A stretch of DNA of 64,000 nucleotides, taken from NCBI RefSeq assembly GCF_000699445.3, contig NC_067196.1, forward strand, positions 77,366,364 through 77,430,363. The letters are read 5' to 3'. Shown here piece by piece: positions 35,591 to 48,701 of this stretch. This DNA is from Schistosoma haematobium. Its lineage: Eukaryota; Platyhelminthes; Trematoda; Strigeidida; Schistosomatidae. Each line of letters opens with the position of its first letter. Position 1 is the first letter of the stretch. The notes below the pieces were generated by a model. It was not told where the DNA came from. It worked only from the letters and a program-made list of their open reading frames with translations, and made no database searches. A program made the position numbers and the translations under genes.

Positions 35591-38460
35591 TGTAAACGTG
35601 AGCTGGTATCGATCTATTTTTGCATGTTTGAAGTCGTCAAATGACTTTATCGATTGTTTAACTCTAAGATTTCGTCCAAAACATCTGAATAAATACAAAC
35701 ATGTTTATGTCACCAATATCTACGTGACTCCAGACTGCACATCATCTGCGCTGTTTGTTTTCACTGACGAATTCACTGAATTCGATTTTACTGCCTTTGG
35801 AGGTTCACTTTCAACTGTATGTGGTGATTTTAATTCATGTAACTGTAGCTTCCTTACATCACTTGGTCACCAAAACCTAATAAATTTTTCTACTCGTTTG
35901 AATGCTCACGTAGACTTTGTTTTCATTAATGATGTGGGTACATATGCGACTCGTAAAAGTGCTCCATTGTCTAGCTCGGACCACTAAATAATTCGTGTTC
36001 TGCCTAATGTATAAAGAAATCATGAAAAGAATACACTCTTGCGTCAGACGAAGAAAGTCAAATATAGAAATTACACAGACGAAAATATTCAAAATCTGAA
36101 AAACATGTTTCGTGCAACTGACTGGGAATTATTTACAGATAACTCACTGGAAAACACCTCTGATCTTATCACTTGTTACCTTGAATTCTGTTTTGACATT
36201 TGTCATCCCATTGAAACCATCTCCTTAAGTTTTGGTCGACTTACATCTCCACAACTAAAATAATAATAATATATTTCTGCATGTGCAGGTACACACCGTT
36301 TTTACAGGCATGATCTATAAATTACAACATTTGTTGGTTCGCAAAATGCTTCCCAACTTATTAAGTTTATAGTTGTTATAAAGTGAAATCGTAGAGCGCT
36401 TGCTGTAAACTATGACCTTGAGAGGACGTGTACGTCAAGTTTGCTCCAAACGTCAGAAGTTTCATAACTGTGCTCTCAGAGCAAGATTCTGAAAAAGAAA
36501 AAAAGAGAAACAGAAGAGCAGCAAGGCACTTGGATATGAACGCCAAAGGTTGCTTAACATTGTGTAGTAGAACGGACAGAGGTAGAATAAATTAGGATAA
36601 ATTCATATTATGTCTTGTTAGAGTGAAGTGAAGTCAGAGGCTCCATATTAGAGAATGTACTAATAAAGAACAATGAGTTGTGATGTTTAACAAGTTGGAG
36701 TAAGCTCACATGAAGGAAGGGAAGTCAAGGTTGGTACAAGGGAAGCGGTTTATTAGAAGAATGTGTATATAGAGGGTGAAGTGCTAAGAATACTAGTGAC
36801 TATATCTTTTATTGTCTTTTTTGTCCACCCGATGTCAGCCACGCAATCCTAGTGTAAAAGTCCGAGTTAGCATGTTATAGGTTGTCTTAGTAGAATAGCT
36901 AATCCAGCATAATATTGGAAACATGAGTCTGAGTGGTGAGCGTAGGAAGACAATCTATATCTCAGATTGACCGTCTTATTCTCAGTTATAAATGACTACG
37001 GAGGGTAAAAGAAGGAATGTACAAGGAGAAAACTGTATAAAAGTTCGTATGCTAAATGGTCCAGTAAACGTAGAGATTAGACGTCTCACCTCAGTGTATA
37101 CTCAGAAACTTATGTCTTGTAAAGTCTCTCTCAGTATGTGGAAACTTTCAAGAACTCACATTAGGAGCGATAACCAGCTGAATGTTTGTGAATTAAACAT
37201 GTCTTTTGTACTTCTGCCATCTGATATCATGCTCCCAATATCCACATGTTTAAAGAATAGTTGTGTTCCTCGTTTTACTGAAACTGATGTCCGAAAATGT
37301 TGATGGTCACTTAATTCATCCCAACGTTTGGGACCTGATGGTATCCCAAAACTCCTTTTTAAAAAATATGCTGACCCTGTATGTTATTCATGCACGACTA
37401 TTTTTAGCAGATTCCTCTCAACTAATCTCATATAGAAAACGTAGAGAAAGATAAAGATAGTCCCTATACCTAAGAAAGTATCCAGTGACAAGAATATGAA
37501 ATTTAGACCCATAGCAATAACTTAACCTTTCCCCAAAACAATGAAAAAAACTATTGATACCTCCACTTCAACGTGCAATAAAAGAGCACAATTATCCGTA
37601 TCAATTTGCCCACAGGTGCAAAAGAAGCACTACAGAGGTCGTTTCTGTTCTGCATTTTAATATAGTGCTCAGCTTAGAAAAGGGCAAGAAGTATGTTCAA
37701 TGTGCTTTTCTGGACTATACTTCTGCTTTTGATTCTATGCCAAGATAATTTTTACTTAACAAGTTAATCAACGTCAACACTGACAGATGGAAAACTAATT
37801 GGCTATGTTACCATCTTTCTGAAAGAGAACATTACCCTGTGTTTGGAAGAAAGTGTTCAACGTCTCTACTGTCTCATGAAAGTGTGTCAGAAGGAGCTGT
37901 TCTCTCGCATCTTTTTTTCTACATAATCTGCCATTTTCTACAAAAAACACTTTTGTCAAATATGCGATCAATCTCACTGTATGTATGACGATTTCTGCCT
38001 CTTTATATCCCACAGAGATGAATGAGTTTTCGCCTTGTATTGAGTGGTTGTTTGTTGTTAGTTGTCTCATAACTAATCCGTCTTAATGTCAAGCTGTTAA
38101 CTTTAGCCTGGACAGCATCTAAATACCATTTCGGGGTCACATGATGATTGTGCTATTGTAAACTCTTTGATGAACTCGGTGTCGAAGGTCAATTATATTA
38201 ATGTTATCTTTTCTTCTGATCTCCCTTGGTCTTCTTATGTTTCGCTGTTATCAAAAAAAGTTGTCCGTTTGAATTACTACATAAAGAGGCTACAGGCCTT
38301 TCAGAATACTCGACATTTGCTCTTACAACTTGTAAATTCCCACATATTACCTATTATTCTTTACTGTTCCCCATTATTATTTCCCGGGCTTCTGAGAAAA
38401 GACTTCACTGTATTGTGGAGAGTGATGAAGGTGGGTATCATTACCAGTGTTTGATTTGAT
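35590..38460 (+). mobile_element. Decayed non-LTR retrotransposon, plus strand
   Basis: Endonuclease at 35598-35987 (TNIYVTPDCTSSALFVF, STVCGDFNSCN, DFVFINDVGT, SSSDH), linker 36039-36263, a gap of non-coding insert or decay (36270-37250), then RT pieces: LGPDGIPKLL near 37330, FLDYTSAFDSMPR at about 37710-37748, RT downstream with several stops, and the thumb at 38167-38454 (VRLNYYIKRLQA, ILPIILYCSPLLFPGLLRKDF). The block order is that of a LINE ORF2. It differs clearly from the CR1 and RTE copies here, so it is a third LINE family. Confidence 0.75.
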
Positions 38461-41243
38461 AATTTCGAATAAATTGAGCATTGGGCATATTGTTACAAAT
38501 ATATTATTTATTTGTTGTGATGAAGGCAGTTAACAAGGTAAGTGGTGAATCTTTTGAGGTCATTATTATCACGGTTATGGATAGACATTTAAAGTCTTGC
38601 AAACTTCTGGCAGATGTTTACTAACAATCCCCTCCATTCATATCTTTCTCCTCGTATATCCCCTGGCGGAACGAGGCGTCAAAACACTAAAATCCATGCA
38701 CACAAGCAAAAGCATAAAAATTCTGTAATACTTTACGTAGCGAATTCACTCTGTGACGAACAGATTGTTATAGTTGACCTAGTCAAAAACCTGCATTCTT
38801 AATTATGTTCCCAATTACAAAAGTTATACAGATTCAGACATTTTCCATCTTTTCCATTTCTTTTTTGTTGTTTTTTCGAAAGAAAATTGTTGAAACACCT
38901 CGTGTTGAGAATTCTATATTGTACCACAGTAAAATATTTAATCAAGCTGTTAACAATAATGAAAAATAGCAATCACAAATACATAGTTGACCGGTTAACT
39001 GTTTACATAAAACTTTATGTTAACTATATCGAGAATGATATTTCTTGTGGTAAATATGCAACATTCTGAGTGAGAATTGACGAAAAATTGTGTCAAAATA
39101 ACAGCTGCATGCATGTTTATAATTCACAGAATATATATCGTCCCTGATTAGTAACTTTCGATGAAACCAGATGATTATAAAGATGGTCTGAACCAAGAAT
39201 GCTACAGCGTGCTAAAATGAAGTTAGGTATATAAATGATTGTTTGTGCTATCGTGATGATTAAACTGATTGTTTCATCAAAAATTCAGATAAACCAACTC
39301 GTTAGAAAAAATGAGGATAGTCGCCATTGGTTTTGTAACAGGTGTTGGACTAAATGTAGAAAAATGTAGTGGGAAATGTTGGACCCAGAAATAAGACCGC
39401 TTCGGTGTATCTGCCCAAGTATTAAGGTTTCGGTCATGCCTTACCGAGCTCGATAATACAAAAAAACGATAAGAGTTAATAACGTCTTTATAATAACGCG
39501 AAAAACATTCAGGATGATGTAGAAGATATTCAGGAGTGTGACTATAAGAAGGAATATAAATAAATTAAAAGTGGTGGTGCCTGGATTGTACTCTTTCCAG
39601 CTGGTACAAACGCCTGATAAAACTCAACGGTCACATAAGAAAAATATTCCTATCAGTTAAGTAACAAAATCCTATCCAGAGAAGAAGGGTAGGTCAATTC
39701 AATTTGCCCAAAACATGATAAATTAACTAGAGAACATTGGTTGTAACACGTAATCCCACGCTCCACTGTGACTGCGCGAAGATATAAATAAAGGCCTATT
39801 CAATACTAGTCTGGTTTCTTCTACCAATAGCACGAGGGTTACCTACAGGCACGAAATGGTTATATAAATATACAATCAGTCACCAGTGAATAATATCAAA
39901 CATCCCTAAAACCATATGGGGGACGTGCTGCAAAGTCAGTCTCACAAAACAGAGGCTAATAGTTTACAAAGTATCAACTAAAATTATGATGGTCCAATAT
40001 GATGAGTGCATTTAAACAGTCCTTAGGAAAACAGAGCTTAAGCGGTTGCTGAAAGATTCAACAACACCTAGGATATAGTCACGATGTGAAATTCGTAAAC
40101 AACATGTTAATAACTGCATTCAATCTCAAGAATGGGAATCGACATACAAGATACAGATAGCGAGAAGAAAAAAGTGCACTGTAGGGGCTGGTACTATGTC
40201 GATCCCCCATAGGTTATCCTAGCTTCCAGACAGACCAATTTATCCATTCTACTTAAGTCACATTTTGATGTTGTTAATTACTCACTTATTAACCCTGACT
40301 GTTTTTATATGAGCATGTGTGTGGGCATTTCCTATCTTAATCATTACATGCTCGTAACTTATTTTCGTGTGACTATAAATATCGATTAACGCCTGATTAA
40401 ATGGAGTTGGCTTACATGACTTCTTCATCGCTCGTAATTTGGCTCCGCTCTTTTTCCTTCGCTTTCTTCGCTTCTCTGATCATTTGTTTGGACCAACGAT
40501 TGCATGAAATATATGCATTCGAAATCCGTTCTCTTGTTTGACTTATTTAATTCCGTCACTCACTAACTTAAGTTAGGTCGATAATTATATACGGGGATTG
40601 ATGACATCTATATTTCTATAGCAATCAGTCATACGATCTAAATGGAGTCAGACTTAGGGCGCCACAACACACTACTGAAATACAAAGGACTAGTTGCAAG
40701 AAAACACAGATATGGGAGATTTCCTCCATATATGCATGTGATAATACAAAGACAGATCTTACAAGGACTTTATTTTCTCTCATTAATTATTAGTTACTAC
40801 GGGACAGCTAATTGCATTCCGTCCCTCCCACTAGTATTGTTTGTATATCACACCAATTCACCAACAACTTTATTCTGCTCGTCTCATGCACCTAGGTACG
40901 TACAAAGAGCCATCAGTGATTTACTGCTAGTAGGCTTGAAAGCTTATTAACCGAAGTTTTCTTCTGTCCTGCTACAACCACTTGAATAATTTGAGTTTCT
41001 AATCTTTTCTTCGATCGGGACTTACGTATGTTAGTATTTGTAATTCACAGTGTATGTTTGTTCGACGGCTCATTAGGTAGAATTTAATTCATGTTATTTA
41101 TGATCCTTTGGATCATCATTATATTTTATTTACGGTTGCTATGACATCAGTAGTTACCAGGGGGTGGTTTAAACATGACGCTTAACACACAGGATGAATA
41201 TAGTGAGGATTTTTTTTACATTTGTGATGTATATTTTATCCAG
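38461..41243. other. Stretch upstream of the first visible SPAG8 exon
   Basis: 2.8 kb of AT-rich sequence. SPAG8 N-terminal exons may lie here but could not be identified; the first visible exon needs an upstream exon ending in phase 1. A plus-strand frame at 40642-40950 opens with ATG and a basic 30-residue stretch, yet shows no recognised motif. Confidence 0.4.
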
Positions 41244-44200
41244 GGATTAGAAAAGAAGATATTGAATTGTACAAAAAAATAAGGTATTGTGGATTTATTG
41301 TTGCTTCAAGAATATGGAACATAGGAGGGAAGTTGAACAAGAATTCATGGCAAAATATGAGCCTGTGGATTATAGATCAGTGACCAAAATTGATTTTCAT
41401 AAAGACGTAGTCCGGTTACCTCCAAGGCCCGAACCAATGGTAGGTCTGTTCAAACTGAGCCAGAAATCACTTATTTTAAGCATTTATAATCCTTTAATTA
41501 AATTATAAACATTTAATTAAGTGTATTTATACCTATGACCTGTAAAACATCTAAGGGATATGTAGAAAGTTTCAAGCCTTATCATTCTACACAATGAGAT
41601 ATCTCATTGTATGTTTAACAAACCTTTCAAATAAAGGGTATTCTCTTGTTAAGTTACATATATGTATTCAGTCTTCAGTAATAAGGATAGTAGGTTGGTG
41701 AACCTGTATTAATCCTGACACATTGCTTTCCAGTGAAGGTCCAACTTCTCCTTGAAAGTATTCACTGATGGGGCTGATACCACTTGTTCGGGTAAGGCGT
41801 TCCAATCATTGACTACTCGATGAGAAAAACAGGACCCCACTTTAAGTTTATTAGATCGTGGTTTATGAACCTTCTTGCTATGACCTCGGAGATTATTAGT
41901 GCTGGAGGGAGCAAAAAGATAAGACATATTAACACCCAAATCATAATTAAAGATACGAAATGCCAGTATAAGGTCACTTCGTGTCCTACGATACGACAAG
42001 GAGAAAAGATTTAGGCGTTTTAAACGCTCATCGTAAGGGAGTCTAGAAAGACCCTTCACTAATTTCGTTCCCACACGCTGGACACACACACAAGGGAATT
42101 AGTATCCTTTACCAGACACGGGCTAGCGGCTTGGATACAGTACTCTAAATGTGGTCTAACATATATGGGATATAAAATTCGAAACGTTTCCTCGTCAAAA
42201 GATTTGAACGCTCGGCGAAGTGACCATAACGCTCGAAAACCTTTGACAGCGGCTGCTTTGCAATGCGTAGTTGTTTTTAAATCATGACTTAATACTACTC
42301 CTAAGTCTTTATGCTCTTGAACGCATGGAAGAGGTTTACCCTCAATAGAATAACGGTAACTATTACCGTGACTGATGTGCATTAGTACACTCTTCCTAGC
42401 ATTGATTTCTAAGCCCCACTCTCGAGCCCATCTAACTAAATCGTCTAAGTTAGCTTGAAGATCCACATGATCAGCCGCACTTTTTATTGTTCTCCAGATT
42501 TTTTACATCATCCGCCAACAATAATATCGACGACCTAAGTAACAGCGGTAACTCATTAACGTAGAGAAGGAAGAGCAGAGGGCCTAAGATGGTGCCTTGG
42601 GGTACACCACTTTTGACCGGCATCCAATCGGATAGCGTTCCGTTGACCCTCACTCTCTGTCTGCGGTCGCATAAGAAATTTCCTATCCACGCATGTACAG
42701 TACCTATTATTCCGAAGCTCGTGAGCTTCTGCATAAGACCTACGTGTGAAACCTTGTCAAACGCTTTGCTAAAATCTATGAATATCACATCGACAGACAG
42801 ACCGTTATCTAGGGCTGCTGTCCAATCCTCCCTCGCAATAAGCAAGTTAGTCAAGCATGAGCGCTTGTTACGAAATCCGTGTTGCTCAAGAGCTAACAGA
42901 TTGTGTGAATCTATGTGGCTTAGCAACGTAACCTGAATTATCTTTCAAGTAACTTAACGACTATGCTAGTTAGATTGACAGGCCGGTAGTTAGATACTAT
43001 CTGTCGCTGATCGCCCTTAAATATGGGACTAACTATAGCGTCCTTCCAATCTCTAGGGAGTTGAGCGAATGAGAGGGACATGTTGAAGAGTGTCGCGAGC
43101 GATTTTGAAATAATGTCCGCAAGAGATGACAGCAACCGTGGATGTAACCCGTCAGGGCCCGGTATCTTACCAGGTTTGAGGTTAGTTATCAACGGAAGGA
43201 CAGTTTCTTCAGTCACCTGTGCAGATTCAATAGTTGGTATCTCGGTGTGAGTTGGACAAGTATTTGTTATAATAAACGTAGAGAAGACTTCGCTAAAATA
43301 GTCTGAAAAAGTCTCAGCTTTTGCTCGATCTGATTCAGCTAGTAATTCTGAATTTTCGTGTAACAGTAACGGGGGTATACCATCACTACGTTTCGTCCGC
43401 CGTATAACATACGAAAACAATCGTTTCGAACGAGTACGGCTGTCATATACTAACTGTCGTTCGTAAGTGGTACGGGATTTGGCTATGGTTTTCTTACAGA
43501 TATTACGGTATTTTTGGTACTCACGCTTAGATGGTTCATGACCTGTCAACAAGAATAAGTCCCAGAAATGTTTCCTACGCTTTAACAGCTTCCGGATTTC
43601 CTTATTAATCCATGGAGGGCAATTTGATGGCTTACTTGCTGACCATGGGATAAACGGCGACGTTACGGACTCGAATGTAGCCTTAAACTTATTCCATTCA
43701 TCTTCGATCAATCCATCCGCGTCGGCCGACCAATCAGTCGAGATAGTACAGTTTCTGATCGCCAGAATATTGGCTCGCCAGATATTGGGGCGGGGTGGAG
43801 CAGATACGAATTGTATACCATGTCAGTCAGTCAGTCAGCTACAACGTAGGACCAGGCACATATGTGCATCGGTCCAGGTTGCCATACCGCATCGGCACAA
43901 CAAGATGAACACCGGATTCATAGCAGTGGTTAGGTCAAAGGTAGAAGAAAGAATTGGTTTGTAGAAAGAAAGATATGAAGCGATTTTAATCTCTTAGTTT
44001 AAGGGAAGACAGGGAGTGTATACACCGACGCCATTGTGATCGATTCTGAGCCATGTCACCTACAGTCTCCAACCACTGGTTACGACAGTCACGCGGACCC
44101 CAACCAGCTAATCTGCATCTACCAACATGGTTCAGACTAGAAGTTAGTGACTTCAAGCACTGGTGCCCCTAACACTCTTCCAACCATCCCGAACGCCGGT

Positions 44201-47200
44201 TAGCATTCCACGTCGTGGTAATCGGTGTTCGGGCATACGTAACACGTGGCCCAACCATCTCAGTCGATGAAGATTCACAACCTCATCGACTGATTTACCA
44301 TCCTTCCCTAATACCCTGCGTCGAACCTCACTATTACTTACCCGGTGATCCCAGAAGACGCCAACAATATTTCTAAGGCATCTGTGGTCAAATGCTAGTA
44401 GCTTACGAGTGTCTTCTACTCTTAATGGCCATGTTTCGCTGCCGTAAAGTAAAACAGAACGGACTGCTGCGCAGTATACTTGTCCTTTTATTGATAGACG
44501 GATATCTCGCCTTCGCCATAGGTGACGTAAGTTGGCAAAAGCCAAACGAGCTTTTCGTATCCGTGCTGAGATTTCGTCAGACACCAACCCATTAGGGCTG
44601 ATCAGACTTCCAAGATAAGTGAAGTTGTCAACACCTTCGACTACTTCACTCCCTATCCTTAGTTCAGGTGTTGACGCAGACCAGTCCTGAAGCAACAACT
44701 TGCATTTAGAGGGAGAGAAGCGCATTCCAAACATTCTGGCATTGTTGCTCAGTGCTACTAAAAGACTCTGCATTCTATCAGCGTCTTCACCAAACAGGAC
44801 TATATCATCTGCGTATTCTAAGTCGGTAAGCGGACCTCCTGGAAGGAGATCAATACCCGAGAATTCAGTAGACGAGTGTTATTTCCATCAATAGGTCTAT
44901 GGTGAAGTTAAACAAAAATGGGGAAAGTGGACAGCCTTGACGGACACCACTTGAGGTTGCAAAAGTAGATGACAGTTCGCCATAAGCTCTGACTCGACTA
45001 GTAGTGTTCGAGTAAAGAGCCTTTACAAGGTTTATGTACTTCTGTGGTACGCCTTTCAATGACAGACACTGCCACAGAATCTCGCGGTCTACCGAGTCAA
45101 ATGCTGCTTTTAAGTCGAGAAAAACCACCATTGTCGGACGTCGATAGTATACCATGTGTCCTAAACTTAAAGTGAATTACAACGTGATCACTGTTCACTA
45201 GTGGGGTAAGGTGCTGAATATTAAAGACATCCTCACAGTGGTGGGTACGGGCGAGGTCCAGCAGTGACGGATCATGTTGCAAATCAATATGTGTCGGTTT
45301 TGTGATACATTGTACAAGTGCACACTGAATAACGGTAGATAAAAGGTCGCTATTGAAACCACTACCTGGAGGTGTAAGCTGTATTCGGCTGATATGCGGT
45401 GCGTTGAAGTCCCCAATGATGAGACAACATTCTGCCATACTCCAAGAACAGATGTGTCTTAGGATAAAGTCGTCAGCAAGACAAGACGGACTAGGGTATC
45501 TTCCCCCTTATAGTCACTAACCCATTTCTAGATTTAATTCTACAACATGCAACCTCACATGTGCCACTGATATGAGCCTCTGATATGGTTGATTGTATAC
45601 GAAAGTGATCTCTAACGTATAATATTATACCTCCCCCTTTGAGACTTGAAACTCTATCACTTCTAATACAGATATAGCCTGCAATGAACGGAGAACAGTC
45701 TATATCTACTGTGAACCAAGTTTCTGTAACAACGATTATATCGGGACGTAATTCTTCCACCATCAGACTTGGCTCGGACGTTTTATTTCTAAGACTACGA
45801 GCGTTCGTGTAGCATACACTCAAGGTGTTTTGGCGATCAATCGTTCTACCCATACAGGCCACGGAAGCATTGGCTTCCAAGACCTGACTACCCGAAAACC
45901 CTTAATGGTAAGGTTAGTTTCGCCATTTAATTTGCGAGTCCTCAACTCCGTAAGAGCATTCTTCCACTTGATTCGATCCTCAAGCGGTCAATCTGGTCGA
46001 ATACGGATATTTGAGGCACGAGTTTTTAGTGCGGTTTTCAATAATATGTCTCTTTCTTCAAAACTCCCGAGAACCAGCTTCAGGATTCTTCTTGGTTGGG
46101 TCTCGCCTCCAACTCATTTACCAAGCCGTATTACTTTTGTAATATGTACCCCTGAAACCTCTCCAGGTAGCACATTTCTTACCACAGGCTCCACTAACTG
46201 CAGGTCATGTGCATGTCTTCTAGCAGGGTCGTTGTCTTTCGACTCCTCTAGATTCCAAGTAATTAAACTAGGGAGGGGTTTAGCTTCTTTTGAAACTGTG
46301 TTCACAGCTTTCGACCGTGACGTTAGATCCTGTATTTTAACTACTGGTATCTTACGATTAGTTTTTGTTGTAACAGAGTCCTAGGAGTGACTCACAACAA
46401 TGTTAGACGAAGCTTTACTATGGGAATTTGGCGGAGTGGTCTGAGAGTCCACCAAGGACTTATCAAGTAAACGGCCATTAGTTTTAGCTGTCTTTCCTAC
46501 TCTTCTACGTTTCCGTGTCATCCATTTTCCATCAGTCGTAGCATCCACATTAGAACCACTCGGGACAATAACTGTTTTATCTGGGTCACCGGTTGCTGCT
46601 GTAGCAACATGGCCACCAATATCTAATGAGGTATCACTCATTGACTGTTTCGGGGTAGACGGTTTAATAGCGGGTTGCACAGGTAGATGTTTGGCTTGCG
46701 CCATGACAGCACTCACGACACTAACGCAATCTTCGTCATCAGTACCAATGTTGCCAGTACAGCCCTCATCAACCTTCTTATTAGCCAACACCAGGAGACT
46801 AATTGCTTTCTGGATAAGCAATGTTTTGCTCGAGCAACAAAACATACAAAGCCAATGAGAGTTGGGCTTTGAGCACCTTTTATATGCAGTGGGGCTTAAT
46901 CGGGTGCACATCATATGGAACCACTTATTACACTCATCACATTGCATCCCTTCCTCCACGGGAAATAAGCAATATGGTTGTCCACATTTGTGAGTAGATC
47001 TAGCCATCTTGAAAATCAACTAGAACTGTGACAAAAACAGGATATGTAAAAGGATTCTCAAACCTTAACTAAATAAATCAAGTAAAAGTCGACCAAGTAT
47101 GCTTCGATGCAATAAATACACAAAAGCAAAATTTAAACACTCAATAAAATATCACTTTAACAGGGGTAGATGCAATTAAAGTGTAAACAGTAGTTTTGAT

Positions 47201-48639
47201 GCGTAATTTACGATCAAAACAGTTAATTAACTCAACGCGAAACAATACCACTGTCCTTTTAAATAGAGCGCAACTGCGATAGACTAAACCAATCAGCAGT
47301 TCTTGTACATTGCATTTCAAGCGGCAACTAACTAACCCACACGTCCCACTCTCATGCGATACACTGTCAATAATGGCAAATGGAATAGCATTCCTAATGA
47401 ATAGAGGTACTCCCCCTCCTTTACGCTTTTGTATTCTGTCGGCCCTTACTAACGTAAAACCCTCGAAATCAAGTTCCATACTATCTATAACCTGTGACAC
47501 CCAGGTTTCTGTAACTGAGATTATGTCTGGCTTTGCAGAGTCAATCTGTACACCTAGTTCCGATCGCTTATTAAGCAAGCTTCGGACATTAGTGTAACAG
47601 ATCTGAAGCCTATTTAAGTGGCTTCGTGATTCACTCAGAGTGGCTTCGGCATCATTCTCTGTCGAAACCTTACAACCCGAAAATTTACAATTTTCAGGTC
47701 CTTTTCGCCAGCGTCTAACCTAAGTTGTAGTTCCTTTTCGGCTTCCCGTCTTTTTACACGGTCTGCCAATGATAAGTCCTTACAGATAAAAATCCCTGAA
47801 CCCTTTAATTTATGTCCATTCTGTAAAATTAAGTCGCGTTCATTCGAAGATTTGAATACTACTTTAAGCAGTCTGGATTGATTTGGTTTCAAGTTCGCTA
47901 GACTCTCTAGTCTGTACACCTTTAGCAAGGTGACCCCGGTGATATTTTGAGGCATGAGTTGATTAAGCAACTGTTTAATCAGCACAATGTTATGCTCAAA
48001 ACGAGATTTTGGTTCAGAACTCTCACTCTTCTTGATTCTATGAAAAATAACTGACTTGTCGCTGTGATCAGCTTCGATTTTTTGACTACTTTTACGAGGG
48101 CAGGAGTCCCTTTTATATCGTTGTGTTGTTTCTTCCTTACAACCTGTACCCATTGGTCAACGGTGCTAGGAGAAGCAACAACAGTTGTGTCAAACCTACT
48201 GTTGGATTCTGGAGGGTTGTCGACGACCTGGGAGGTCAGGTTATGTTTCCCGCTAGAAACCGATCGAGCCTAGCGATTGCGGCTTCTAGGCGTTTTCTGC
48301 TAGATGCCATTTGGAAGACGGGGAACAAAAGAACCTACTTTCCTTGAGCTCTTGTTTAAGGCAGGCCCCTTTGGAGACTGTTTTTTCTTCTTTGATCGGT
48401 GTTAGTCGCCTATTTTCGAACCCACCTGAGTTTGCTTCATATCGGTTCGCACCATAATCGTTATTAAAGATATGAAATGTCAATATAAGTTCGCTTTAGC
48501 TTCCTATGGTACTATAAGGGAGAATGGTTCGGGAGTTTTTAGCGCCCATCGTAAAGAAGTTTCGAGCAATCCTTCACCATCTTTGCACCAACATTATTAT
48601 TATTATTATTGTTATTATTATTATTATTATTACTATTAC

Positions 48640-48701
<62 letters not shown>

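Larger units (their letters stand above)
41660..47040 (-). mobile_element. CR1-clade LINE with PHD-finger ORF1, near full length, interrupted by an RTE
   Basis: Lies in the first long SPAG8 intron, antisense. Order on the minus strand: ORF1 (47019-45870), endonuclease (45880-45491 and 45438-45158), RTE insertion (43824-45146), linker and RT (43711-42059), thumb (42089-41709), tail. Frameshifts occur near 42930, 42480 and 42080 and in the endonuclease near 45480. RT motifs: GPDGLHPRLL, SNYRPVNLTS, DVIFIDFSKAFDKV, SGVPQGTILGPLLF, LLLADDVK. Confidence 0.85.

Noticed and set aside
40642..40950. First exon of the SPAG8-like gene
   Set aside because: The frame opens with ATG, but no donor in the phase needed by exon 41244-41283 was found and the residues match nothing I know in SPAG8.
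41309..41439. Acceptor at 41308 for the second SPAG8 exon
   Set aside because: It would shift the frame and give an early stop; the acceptor at 41324 keeps phase with the preceding exon.
45830..46384. Plus-strand frame of 184 codons
   Set aside because: Antisense to the C-terminal part of CR1 ORF1; no protein motif of its own.
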